A stretch of DNA of 36,474 nucleotides from contig VXSP01000047.1 of assembly GCA_009837885.1 (NCBI GenBank), forward strand, positions 1 through 36,474, given 5' to 3'. The notes beneath the pieces were generated by a model, which made no database searches, was not told the DNA's origin, and worked only from the letters and a program-made list of their open reading frames with translations. This stretch comes from Holophagales bacterium. Lineage in GTDB: Bacteria > Acidobacteriota > Thermoanaerobaculia > Multivoradales > Multivoraceae. The translations under genes and the position numbers were made by a program. This document shows, one piece after another, positions 1 to 7,289 of this stretch. Numbering within the stretch: position 1 is the first letter of the stretch; each line of letters opens with the position of its first letter.

Positions 1-276
1 GTTCTTTACATACACCCCGAAAACAGAACTGTCATTTCCCGTTTTGTAGGTCTACGCGCCCTCCCCTTTCCTACAAAACCCCCAATTCAATATGGAACAG
101 GCCCACATCGTTTGGGAGGTCGGCATGCTCTTGAACTCCGCGCCCGGAACTCGCGGCGTCACCGACGCAACACTGCCCGGCAGCCTCAAGCAGCGGGCCC
201 GGCGACAGACGGGAGCCGCGCGAATCCACTAGCGCGCCAGCTACGCCCAACGAAGGCCGGAACAGCCTTCTTCCGC
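1..276. other. No confident gene; left-edge intergenic region
   Basis: This stretch lies downstream of the minus-strand coiled-coil gene. The first 100 bases are clearly richer in A and T than the rest of the window and hold a perfect 10-bp inverted repeat (separate entry). A possible 46-codon frame begins with ATG at 92 on the plus strand and ends with TAG at 230-232. It has no recognisable domain and no good ribosome binding site, so I do not call it a gene. I see nothing else convincing here. Confidence 0.5.
41..79. repeat. 10-bp perfect inverted repeat with 19-base spacer
   Basis: GTTTTGTAGG at 41-50 pairs exactly with CCTACAAAAC at 70-79. It lies in the AT-richer left edge, outside any called gene. 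No run of T follows either arm, so it is a weaker terminator candidate than an operator or a mobile-element end. The gene it would serve is probably outside the window. Confidence 0.55.
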
Positions 277-921
277 TCAGGAAGCGACGGAGGCCATCGT
301 GAATGCCAGAAGGCCGAGAAGAAGCGTGATGAAGGCCATGAAGCTGCCGAAGGTCCACTTCAGCATGTTCACCTGACCGGCCAGCCCCGTGATCCGTGCC
401 TCGACCGCCGCGATCTGTCCCTCGACCGCCGCGATCTGTCCCTCGATCGTCCCGAACCGTGCCTCGACCGACCCGAACCGTGCCTCGACCGACCCGAACC
501 GTGCCTCGACCGACCCGAACCGTGCCTCGACCGAGGCGAACCGCGCGTCCATGTGGCCCTTGAACTCCGCGAAGCAGGCGTTGATCTCCGCCCGGTGCTG
601 CGCGAACCTCGCATCGTCACGCTCCAGCATCGCCGCGAACCGGGCGTCCGCCTCGGCTTTCGCCATGTCGTGGCGCTCCAGCATCGCCGCGAACCGGGCA
701 TCCGCCTCGGCCTTCGCCATGTCGTGACGCTCCAGCATCGCCCCGAACCGGGCATCCGCTTCCGCTCTCGTCATCATCGGCGCCGCCTGTTCATCCAGCA
801 CGTCGACAAGCGTCTCCGCGACCGGCCGCTCCATCCCCGCGTCGGTCAACGCCTTGCGCCGGGTAACCGCCTGTCCGCTGGTCCACGCCGGTTCCGCTCC
901 CGTACTCTCCGAACTCGTCAT
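277..921 (-). CDS. Heptad-repeat coiled-coil protein with C-terminal membrane anchor (DUF1640-like)
   Basis: A 214-residue protein. Residues 15-50 form a short helical head (RKALTDAGMERPVAETLVDVLDEQ). Three near-identical 18-residue repeats (AEADARFAAMLERHDMAK) start at residue 53, and eight 7-residue repeats (RFGSVEA, drifting to QIAAVEG) cover about residues 127-182. A single hydrophobic helix near the C-terminus (GSFMAFITLLLGLLAFTM) should anchor it in the membrane. This layout resembles bacterial DUF1640/CCDC90-like proteins, whose function is unknown. The repeats predict a long rod-like oligomer. The ATG at 921 follows a GGAG sequence. The DNA repeats make copy number prone to change by slippage. 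No neighbour suggests a partner. Confidence 0.75.
   Translation of the reverse strand: MTSSESTGAEPAWTSGQAVTRRKALTDAGMERPVAETLVDVLDEQAAPMMTRAEADARFGAMLERHDMAKAEADARFAAMLERHDMAKAEADARFAAMLERDDARFAQHRAEINACFAEFKGHMDARFASVEARFGSVEARFGSVEARFGSVEARFGTIEGQIAAVEGQIAAVEARITGLAGQVNMLKWTFGSFMAFITLLLGLLAFTMASVAS
376..543. repeat. Eight tandem 21-bp units encoding coiled-coil heptads
   Basis: The 21-bp units run head to tail inside the coiled-coil gene, and the middle three are identical or nearly so at the DNA level. Each unit encodes one heptad (RFGSVEA type). The outer units have drifted at the protein level. The array is coding and uninterrupted, with no spacers, so it is not CRISPR-like. Confidence 0.85.
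613..765. repeat. 54-bp tandem repeat (three units, last partial)
   Basis: This encodes 18-residue units AEADARFxAMLERHDMAK in the coiled-coil gene. The units differ by only a few bases. It is separate from the 21-bp array further downstream in the same gene. Confidence 0.8.
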
Positions 922-1324
922 CGTCGGACTCCATCCCTTCCGCTCTTTCCGCGTCGGGCAGCCGCGACGTCAGAGAATCGTACTACGTGCCCCGGCGCCG
1001 GGCCCGCGGCGGGCGCGGCCAGTCGCCGCCCCTCATGGACATGGACGGATTCCGGCTCGGGTTGCTCGAATCGTCCCGAGCGGGATCAAGACCTCGTACT
1101 TCTGGGAATCGGGCAGCCTCGAACGAAGGCCGCCGGCCGTCCCAGGTCGGCATCGATTCCTTGCCGGCAACCAGGATGCCGGCGTCCTCCAGGTGCTCGA
1201 CCAGCTTCCGGGCGGCGTGGAGACCGACCGGTGGAGACGCCGGACTCTGCTCCACTCGCCGTCCCCGGCGATGGAAGAACTGCACGGCGCCGACGTGTCC
1301 TCGTGTGGGCGCGTACCTTGCCGC
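922..1324. other. 403-bp gap, no convincing gene
   Basis: The gap lies between the coiled-coil gene and the end of the secreted PKD gene, both on the minus strand, and should carry the promoter of the former. A minus-strand open frame at 983-1285 contains a helix-like stretch (ARKLVEHLEDAGILVAGK) that could be a decayed coding remnant. Its C-terminus is low-complexity Arg/Pro and I do not recognise it. No repeat or RNA gene was seen. Confidence 0.4.
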
Positions 1325-2872
1325 CTATCGGTTCTCGCAAGCGCCAGGGAAGGCGCCGCTGTCCGCCACGGCAGGCGACGGCGTGCCTGACTCGTTCCGG
1401 TGCACCCACTCCTCCCCGGTCGCCGTGTCCGTCACCGTGACCTCGAAGCCCAGGTCCGTCGCCGAGGCGAGGAACACCCAGTCGGCGCCGTTGATCGAAC
1501 AGCCGTCCAGCAGCTTGACCAGCACTTCCCAGGTCTCGAAGTCGCCGAACCGGAGCAGACCGGAGTCGTTCGTGCCGGCGCGGACCACTCCCGCGTTCCT
1601 CGCTTCGCCGTCCGGGCCGGCATACGTCGCCCGCACCTGGTAGCGCGAGTCCCGAAGGCAGATCGTTTGGAAGTCCGGCTCGCAAGTGCCGGCGGGACTT
1701 CCTGCTTCGACCAGGAACGTCCGCATGGCCTTGGACTCGTGACCAGCGCCACCAACCGTCAGCGTTGCTTCGTAGAAGCCGGGCTGAGACCAGGCCTGCC
1801 GAACCACCGCCCCGGAAGGCCGCCTGTTCGCGACAACGAAGAAGTCCCATGAACGGCGCGAGTAGTCCCCCGTACTCGTGTCCGTGAAGGTCACGTGTTC
1901 GCCAGTCCGCGCCCGGCATAGTCCGCTATCGCACGGGACGTCGACGGCGAACGCCGCTTCCGGCGGCACCGGCAGCGTGGCGTTGCTCGCCCGCAGGTCC
2001 GCGAAGCTGGCAACAGCGCCCCCGTTCGCACCGCGGAGCGGGTCGTCAGGCGGCCGGTCGTAACTCACGGTCACCGTCTCACCGTAGGCCACGGGGATGC
2101 TGAGAGACACCTTTGCCGTGCGACCCGAGAGCCGGGCTGGTCCCGTTCCCGAAATGGCACGGCCCGCGGCGCGCACGGCAAACGCTCCGCCCGGCGGGCG
2201 GGATGTGGTGTCCAGGTCCTCGCTGAAGGTGACCGTCAGCCCGTCCCGGACCACTCTGGCGCTCTCTGGAGTCGGCGGCGGATTCGGCGGGTTGGTGGCG
2301 GCCGGGAGGGGCCTGTAGCCGTGGACGGCGATCATCAGGCGCTTGCTGACGGTGGGCAGAAAGACATCGCCAGAGGTCCGACTGATCGACTGGCCCATGC
2401 CCCATTGCGCCTGGGTTTCCGAATCCAGGTTCTTCATGTTCGCGCCGCGAACAGTGAAGTCGCGGTTCTGCCTTCCCACCTTCCAGTCTCCGTTGGCGCT
2501 GCTGACGTAGAGAATCACGTAGTACGTGGTCTCCGCCCTCAACTGAAGGCCCCCGGAGGGCGCCTCGAACCTGACGTTCTGCCAGCCGGCTGAGAGGTCC
2601 GTCGGGCCCGTCAACTCGGTTTCGTCCACCTGGACGGTGAACTCCTGCGCCGAACCGACCTCGAGCGACACCTCCACATGAGTCAGCTTGACGTCGTGCG
2701 GGCCCACGATGAACGACTGCCCCAGGTCCTTGTCGACTACAAGCGCATCGGCGCGGGTCTGCTGAAGGTTGCTAACCAGAACGGCCGGGGTTTGCGCCGC
2801 GGCCGGCACCGCGAAGACAAAGGTGAAGGCGGCCGCGAACGCATGCCGGGCGCCTCGAACCTCAAACAGCAT
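1325..2872 (-). CDS. Secreted multidomain PKD protein with a C-terminal module shared with the large protease
   Basis: A 515-residue exported protein. I place the start at ATG 2872 because it gives a clean signal peptide (hydrophobic core AFAAAFTFVFAVPAAA, cleavage before QTP) and is preceded by GGAAGGTGGGAG. Upstream codons in the same frame look like non-coding sequence. Residues about 27-195 resemble a choice-of-anchor-R-type beta domain. About 205-300 resemble an SWM-type Ig-like repeat (VVRDGLTVTFSEDL). About 308-390 form a PKD domain (FTDTSTGDYSRRSWDF). Residues 396-515 are a Cys-containing module with GTNDSG, WEVLVKLLDGC, TDLG and VTDTATG, repeated almost motif for motif at the end of the 1359-residue protein. 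There is no catalytic domain; a surface or adhesive role is inferred. Confidence 0.8.
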   Translation of the reverse strand: MLFEVRGARHAFAAAFTFVFAVPAAAQTPAVLVSNLQQTRADALVVDKDLGQSFIVGPHDVKLTHVEVSLEVGSAQEFTVQVDETELTGPTDLSAGWQNVRFEAPSGGLQLRAETTYYVILYVSSANGDWKVGRQNRDFTVRGANMKNLDSETQAQWGMGQSISRTSGDVFLPTVSKRLMIAVHGYRPLPAATNPPNPPPTPESARVVRDGLTVTFSEDLDTTSRPPGGAFAVRAAGRAISGTGPARLSGRTAKVSLSIPVAYGETVTVSYDRPPDDPLRGANGGAVASFADLRASNATLPVPPEAAFAVDVPCDSGLCRARTGEHVTFTDTSTGDYSRRSWDFFVVANRRPSGAVVRQAWSQPGFYEATLTVGGAGHESKAMRTFLVEAGSPAGTCEPDFQTICLRDSRYQVRATYAGPDGEARNAGVVRAGTNDSGLLRFGDFETWEVLVKLLDGCSINGADWVFLASATDLGFEVTVTDTATGEEWVHRNESGTPSPAVADSGAFPGACENR

Positions 2873-2890
2873 CTCCCACCTTCCATCGGA

Positions 2891-2910
2891 CGGTTGGGGC
2901 TGACCAACCG
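2891..2910 (-). promoter_or_regulatory. Hairpin in the 5' leader of the secreted PKD gene
   Basis: CGGTTGG (2891-2897) and CCAACCG (2904-2910) form a 7-bp stem with a 6-base loop. It lies 18 bases upstream of the chosen ATG at 2872, just before its ribosome binding site. It could be an operator or an mRNA structure; the sequence does not decide which. Confidence 0.4.
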
Positions 2911-3026
2911 TACACGAGAGAAGTGACAGAAACGCGACGACGGCCGGGAGCAAAGTGAGAATTGCGAGAAGAGTGGGCTTCCTTGCCTGAATTCCGCAAC
3001 CAGAACGGGGACGGCCGACAGGCGAC

Positions 3027-3510
3027 CTAGCCGAACGCGACAGCCACTTCGGCCAGTCGAACGCCCAGGCGGGCCGTCCGCAAGCGGATCTTCGCCAGGG
3101 GAACAAGGGCAGAGGGACGCATCAGGGCACCGCGGACGACCGGGCTCAGCGGGAAACCGCCGCCGGGCGCCGGCGATGCCGAGCCAGACCACCCTGCCGC
3201 AGGCGCCTTGGGAGGCCAGGCGAGCGCAGCGTTCAGCGGCCCGCCGCGCCGCCCGCTGACCGACGCCGCAGACGGCCACCTGGACGGGCCGGTCACCGAT
3301 GCGGCCCCGAACGGCAGCGGGGGCAGCGCCATCACGGACGCGCGAGGCGCCCTCCACGCGGCGCAGCAGGCCGAGCCTCGGACTTCATCGCGACCAGGTA
3401 GACCGTCTCTCCTCCAGAGGCCACCGGCGTCACCGGTGCGGCCCGTTCACGTAGCCGTTCTCCTGGAACCACCGCACAACGGCCGTCGCGCACCGGCCAA
3501 GGGCCGCCGG
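3027..3510 (-). pseudogene. hpnG: Decayed partial copy of hpnG plus the 3' end of hpnA
   Basis: The minus strand carries the last 45 codons of HpnG with one residue changed (Met for Ile), ending at TAG 3027-3029. Next comes a jump, then the N-terminal part of HpnG (GDRPVQVAVCGVG, RLASQGACGRVVW) in another frame, then the tail of HpnA (RWFQENGYVNGP). Compared with the intact copy at 7285-8110, 338 bases are missing between two copies of GGGCGCCG (intact copy 7423-7430 and 7761-7768; junction here at 3165-3172). This breaks the frame, and there are further small deletions near the hpnG start. It cannot make a working nucleosidase. Confidence 0.9.
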
Positions 3511-3944
3511 AGCGCTGGAAGCCCTTCGGAGGCTACGAACCGAAGGACACGGCCAAGCTGCTGTACGAGAGAGGACGCTCCTGGTTTCCAGGAGCCTTCG
3601 AGCCCGGGCCACCGCTGCCAGACAGGCCCCGGCCTTCACGCGAAACGGGTACACCTCCGGGCCGTCTGACACCTGCAAAGGTCGTCGATTCGTCTCCCAA
3701 ATGGGAGATGCGCAAACTCCCGACTTGTTGTAGACAACCGACCTGAGGAGGCAGGAAACGGCGCTAGGAAACAGGTCTTGGGTTGTCGTGCTGGCGACGG
3801 GAGCTGCGAACGGGCCGCGACCGTGACTATGGCTGCCATGGGTGCCTTGGGCGGCGAATGCCCCGAGTACCCGCTGGCCCCTCGTACCGGGGAACCGCTG
3901 TCGAGGAACGAAGAGAACCGTCCTCGCAGCGACATCGGAGCGAC
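3511..3944. other. Intergenic region upstream of the ATPase-AraC fusion
   Basis: Homology with hpnA stops near 3510. From 3516 to the TGA at 3744-3746 the plus strand is open for about 75 codons in the same frame as the downstream fusion gene (begins WKPFGGYEPKDTAKLLYERG). It has no start codon and no recognised family, so it may be a gene remnant. The region also holds the palindrome at 3693-3708 and a smaller one, GTTGTAGACAAC, near 3727-3738. An AGGAGG follows at about 3747 with no start codon at a usable distance. These suggest a regulated promoter for the next gene, but no clear -35/-10 pair was seen. Confidence 0.45.
3692..3709 (+). promoter_or_regulatory. 18-bp palindromic operator-like motif, copy 1
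   Basis: The core TCTCCCA-AA-TGGGAGA (3693-3708) is a perfect 7+2+7 palindrome. An almost identical site at 36341-36358 differs at one of 18 positions. The GCGC following this site is also shared. Relative to the next gene downstream, both copies have the same orientation. This suggests a dimeric regulator site, but a dispersed genomic repeat is also possible. Confidence 0.5.
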
Positions 3945-5084
3945 TTGAGGCATCAGGGCTCGGTCACGATTTCAGCCGGCTCCTTTCGGTGGCGCCCGCG
4001 GCAAGCGCTGGTCTGGTGGACTAGCGGCAAGGACTCGGCATGGGCGCTGCACCTGCTACAACAGGATCCTGCCTGGGACGTCTTGGGTCTTATCTCGCCG
4101 GTAAGCGAGAAGAACGGTCGCGTCCTCCTTCATGGCGTACATAGCGAGATGCTAAAGCAGCAAGCGGCCGCGTTGGGACTGCCGCTACAACTGGTGCCGG
4201 TCGATTGGACCACTTCGCAGCGCGAACGTGAAGCCACCTATCAACGGGCACTGAGCGCGGCCCGCGCGGAAGGCCTGGAGTTCCTGGTGTTCGGCGACCT
4301 CTCGTCGGACGAGCGTCGTGAGCGCCTGTCGCTGGCGGTGGGAAGGGCCGGGATGGAAGCTGCGTTTCCTCTTTGGGGTCGCGACTCTGGCGAGCACGCG
4401 AGGGAGTTGGCGGCCGCCGGGGTGTCCTCGCGCGTGTGCTCGGTCGATACTGGAGCGGTTTCGGCTGCACTCGCCGGCAGACGCTATGACGAGGATTTCG
4501 TGACCGTTCTGCCAGAGGGTGTAGACCCCGTGGGAGAGAGGAACGAGTTCCACACGTTCGTGGAGTGGGCGCCGGGCTGGCATCGCCGAGTTCCGGTGAC
4601 GGCCACCAGGAGGATCGAGGTCTACGACTTCGCATTCACGGAAATGGAGCTGGCGAGGTTTGACCACGCGGAAGGCCCATCCGGAGATGCAGACGCTGCG
4701 GACGACCCCCTCCCGCAGGGGGCCGACCCCTTCAGCTACTTCGAACGCCTGGGCCGCGTGCGGCGATACGTGGACGAGCACCTCACTGACCACCTGGACG
4801 GCGACTCTGTGGCCGGTGTTGCGGCGATGTCACCAACGGGCTTTTCAAGGTACTTCCGGCAGCACGTCGGAACGCCGTTCGTCGTGTGGTTGGCCCACCG
4901 CCGGGTCGAACGGGCCTGTCGCCTGCTGCGGGAGCACAACGACGCTGTCGGTCAGGTCGGATTCGCCGTCGGATTCCACAGCGAACGGACCTTCCGCCGG
5001 GCCTTCCACGAACACAAGGGCTGCAGCCCGTCGGAGTACCGAAAGCGGTGGCTCGAGAAGAGCTTGCCGACAGAACCGGCATAG
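3945..5084 (+). CDS. Fusion of a Dph6-like ATP pyrophosphatase (DUF71/COG2102) with an AraC-type DNA-binding domain
   Basis: A 379-residue protein from the chosen TTG at 3945 (GGAG just upstream); the same frame is open back to TTG 3783 and ATG 3858. Residues 20-235 match the diphthine-ammonia ligase-like PP-loop ATPase family: TSGKDS at 26-31 (a variant of SGGKDS), GDLSSDERRERL near 117 and EFHTFVEWAPGW near 201. Residues 265-370 are an AraC/XylS two-helix-turn-helix domain (VAAMSPTGFSRYFRQHVGTPFVVWL; VGFHSERTFRRAFHEHKGCSPSEYRKRW). Bacteria lack diphthamide, so the ATPase half may activate or sense a small carboxylate and control the DNA-binding half. That role is inference. It could also be a true enzyme that regulates its own expression. 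The gene is convergent with the VWFA gene. Confidence 0.85.
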   Translation: MRHQGSVTISAGSFRWRPRQALVWWTSGKDSAWALHLLQQDPAWDVLGLISPVSEKNGRVLLHGVHSEMLKQQAAALGLPLQLVPVDWTTSQREREATYQRALSAARAEGLEFLVFGDLSSDERRERLSLAVGRAGMEAAFPLWGRDSGEHARELAAAGVSSRVCSVDTGAVSAALAGRRYDEDFVTVLPEGVDPVGERNEFHTFVEWAPGWHRRVPVTATRRIEVYDFAFTEMELARFDHAEGPSGDADAADDPLPQGADPFSYFERLGRVRRYVDEHLTDHLDGDSVAGVAAMSPTGFSRYFRQHVGTPFVVWLAHRRVERACRLLREHNDAVGQVGFAVGFHSERTFRRAFHEHKGCSPSEYRKRWLEKSLPTEPA

Positions 5085-5120
5085 GGGCGTTGGTTACCGA
5101 ACGGAAAACGTTCGCCCCTA
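5082..5120. terminator. Inverted repeat spanning both stop codons of convergent genes
   Basis: TAGGGGCG (5082-5089) pairs perfectly with CGCCCCTA (5113-5120), and an inner stem GAACG/CGTTC sits between them. The TAG of the plus-strand fusion gene and the TAG of the minus-strand VWFA gene are the ends of the two arms. It probably acts as a bidirectional terminator or transcript end, although no T-run is present. Confidence 0.5.
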
Positions 5121-6857
5121 AGGTCGCGGGGCGTCATCATCGGCAGCTCCGGCGCTCGGCACGGTTACGGGTTCGCGAACCAGGGAAGCTACTCCCGTCA
5201 CTTCGTCGCGGACGCCGACGGCGACCTGGTAGCTACCGGACGCCAAGTCCATCGCTACCTCGAAGCGGTACGCATCGTTGATGGCATCGGTCCCGCTCAC
5301 TCCACCCACCAGGAGGGACTTCTGACGCACCGGAGTGCGAGTGCCCGTCTTCTGCTCGACGGCCATCAGCCACAGCCGAAGCCAGCCCGTTTCTTCTCCT
5401 CGCAAGGGTAGAGCAAGAATCGCTTCGGCTGGGACAGCCACACCGACCGTCAGCCTATGGACATTCTCCTCCTGGGGCTCGGTGGACCCGAAGTGAACGC
5501 TCGCCGCCAGGGGATTCTCCGTGGCGCCGAGGTAGGCGACCGAAAGGAGCCGCTCGGCGAGGCGCTCGTCGAGCGATTTCTCACGGTAGCTCCGGCGGTA
5601 GTCGATCCTGCGACTCCTGGCGGCATGACTAGCCAATCTGGCACTCACCTGGCGGATCTCACCTGGCTTGCCAGGTGTGGCCTGGAAGCCGAGCGAGTAC
5701 GAGGCGGAGAGATGGCTCGACACGTCGTCTAAGAGGATCTCCAGGTCGTTCGCGTTGACCAGCGCCTTGCCGCCCGTCTCGGCGCTCACGATCTGCAGCC
5801 CGCTCTGAGCGTTCACCGCGAAGAGACTCGTGTTCTCGAAGCGAGGGGCGAGCGCGGGACTGTCGACCGCAATGTCGCCGACCGCGCTTCTCAGGCCAGC
5901 GGCGTCCAGACCGTAAAAGGTAACCCTGTTGGCGTTGGCATGCGCGGCGAGGCGGTTGAATCTGCTTGCCTCGTCGTACTGCACCATCTCCGCCGCGACT
6001 TCGGAGGGTGCGTTCGGCCTGAGGTCCCTGCAGAGCTGGTTGCCGAGATAGTCAAGCACGGAAAGGCCCGGCCTTTGCGGCAGGCCGTCCGTCAGGTAGA
6101 CGACCGCCTTCTTGCCCGGGACGCCGGCCAGCGTCGTGACCAGGTCGGCGAGGCCGTCGACCGCCACGCCGGCTCTGGTCGTCTCGTTGGCCGCGTACTG
6201 TCGCGCCTGGGACAGCAGCTCGCCCCAGTTGTCCTGGCAAGGGCGACAGAATTGCATCGACAGACAGGCCTCATGGCTATCGATCAGACTCCGGATGGCG
6301 TAGCGGCGGGCACTTTCGCTGCTCTGAAGCGCGCGCGGCGAGCCTTTCGGGATCGCGGCGGCCCCTTCCACAAGTTTGTTCAGATCACGGGTTGGCGGTA
6401 CCAGCACCTCGAGACGATGCTCGAACCGCGCAAGCATGAAGCTCGCGTTGCGCGTTCGCCACGGCTCGACGGCGGTCACGAGCCGCCTCAGGAGACGCGT
6501 GCGGTGCGATGGAAGCAGGTTCGCGTCGTCGAGATACAAAGCGACGGTGAACTGCTCGTTCGCCCTGGCAGGAGCCCCTTGGCTACTTTCCAGCTGGTCG
6601 TTTCCTCGGTCCGGCCGCTCGCCGACCACGTTCGCCTCGTAGAAGCTCGCGATCTCGACGAGTTCGCCGTCCACGAGGAGTTCGAAGTCCTCACGCTTGA
6701 GTCCGCTCACCGGGCGGCCTCTACGGTCGGTAACGACGGCGTCGACTTCAACCACCTGTACGTCGATGGTGTCCACGAAGGTCTCATCCGGTTGGGCGGC
6801 GAGCCCCGCCGCAAGCAGGACGGCGAGCGGCGGGGCAAGATAGAGAACTCGATTCAC
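5118..6857 (-). CDS. Secreted VWFA-related domain protein (acidobacterial TIGR03436 type)
   Basis: A 579-residue protein with a signal peptide (LYLAPPLAVLLAAGLAAQ). Its N-terminal block, VVEVDAVVTDRRGRPVSGLKR followed by EDFELLVDG (residues 36-63), is the hallmark of the VWFA-related family that is expanded in Acidobacteria. The von Willebrand A-like fold follows from about residue 100 (FTVALYLDDANLL). The usual DxSxS metal site is not intact: there is YLDDAN instead. A beta-rich C-terminal half ends in GSYQVAVGVRDEVTG. The function of the family is unknown; extracellular binding is inferred. The GTG start overlaps the TGA of the preceding small gene by 4 bases (GTGA), so the two should be translated together. 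Confidence 0.85.
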   Translation of the reverse strand: MNRVLYLAPPLAVLLAAGLAAQPDETFVDTIDVQVVEVDAVVTDRRGRPVSGLKREDFELLVDGELVEIASFYEANVVGERPDRGNDQLESSQGAPARANEQFTVALYLDDANLLPSHRTRLLRRLVTAVEPWRTRNASFMLARFEHRLEVLVPPTRDLNKLVEGAAAIPKGSPRALQSSESARRYAIRSLIDSHEACLSMQFCRPCQDNWGELLSQARQYAANETTRAGVAVDGLADLVTTLAGVPGKKAVVYLTDGLPQRPGLSVLDYLGNQLCRDLRPNAPSEVAAEMVQYDEASRFNRLAAHANANRVTFYGLDAAGLRSAVGDIAVDSPALAPRFENTSLFAVNAQSGLQIVSAETGGKALVNANDLEILLDDVSSHLSASYSLGFQATPGKPGEIRQVSARLASHAARSRRIDYRRSYREKSLDERLAERLLSVAYLGATENPLAASVHFGSTEPQEENVHRLTVGVAVPAEAILALPLRGEETGWLRLWLMAVEQKTGTRTPVRQKSLLVGGVSGTDAINDAYRFEVAMDLASGSYQVAVGVRDEVTGVASLVREPVTVPSAGAADDDAPRP

Positions 6858-7123
6858 ACCGATTCTCGCACTCTACTTACCGAGGAGGCGTCATCATCGT
6901 CATCGTCTAATGCACTGATCGCAGCACGCGTCTCACATTGCTTCGCAGCGAGCACGGTCCGAAGAGGCGCCGGCGGCAGAGCAACACCGAGGTGATTCTC
7001 TACCCCGTCTACGACAGCAACCGGTGCGTCCGGGGCGGAACCCGGTGCACCAGAATCCGTGCTAGCGAATCCTGCGATCGCCAGCAGGAGGATGCCCAGC
7101 GTGACTGAAAAGATGTTCTTCAT
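6854..7123 (-). CDS. Small secreted protein with an acidic Asp run, coupled to the VWFA gene
   Basis: An 89-residue protein beginning MKNIFSVTLGILLLAIAGFA, a clear signal peptide. I chose ATG 7123 because AAGGAGGA lies at ideal spacing; an earlier in-frame start would give a poor leader. The mature part is short, with one cysteine and a run of six aspartates near the C-terminus (ALDDDDDDASS), encoded by an imprecise TCA/TCG triplet repeat. No family was recognised. It shares a 4-base overlap with the VWFA-related gene and is probably expressed with it, perhaps as a small exported partner. Confidence 0.7.
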   Translation of the reverse strand: MKNIFSVTLGILLLAIAGFASTDSGAPGSAPDAPVAVVDGVENHLGVALPPAPLRTVLAAKQCETRAAISALDDDDDDASSVSRVRESV

Positions 7124-7169
7124 GGTTCCTCCTTCGCCCAACCTGGGCGGTTGTTGTGTACCCGAAAAC

Positions 7170-7289
7170 GCTAGCGGCCACGAATCACGAAGTCCGGCCA
7201 GTTTCTAACCGATGCCGGTCGCTTTCTAGCGAAATCCGGCCATACTTCGGCAGCGAACCGAAGAAACTGTCAGGAACCTGGCCGCTAGC
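7170..7289. repeat. 120-bp segment bounded by an 11-bp inverted repeat; possible IS21-type solo end
   Basis: GCTAGCGGCCA (7170-7180) and TGGCCGCTAGC (7279-7289) are perfect inverted repeats. The right arm covers the stop codon of hpnG. Inside, TCCGGCCA occurs at 7193-7200 and 7235-7242, with a related GCCGGTCG between them and TTTCTA twice 20 bases apart. Spaced GGCC-rich direct repeats of this kind are typical of IS21-family ends. No transposase gene is present, so it may be a solo end or a MITE-like remnant. It could also end the hopanoid transcript. Confidence 0.4.

Noticed and set aside
376..765. Possible CRISPR array
   Set aside because: The repeats are head to tail with no unique spacers and encode heptads in an intact reading frame.
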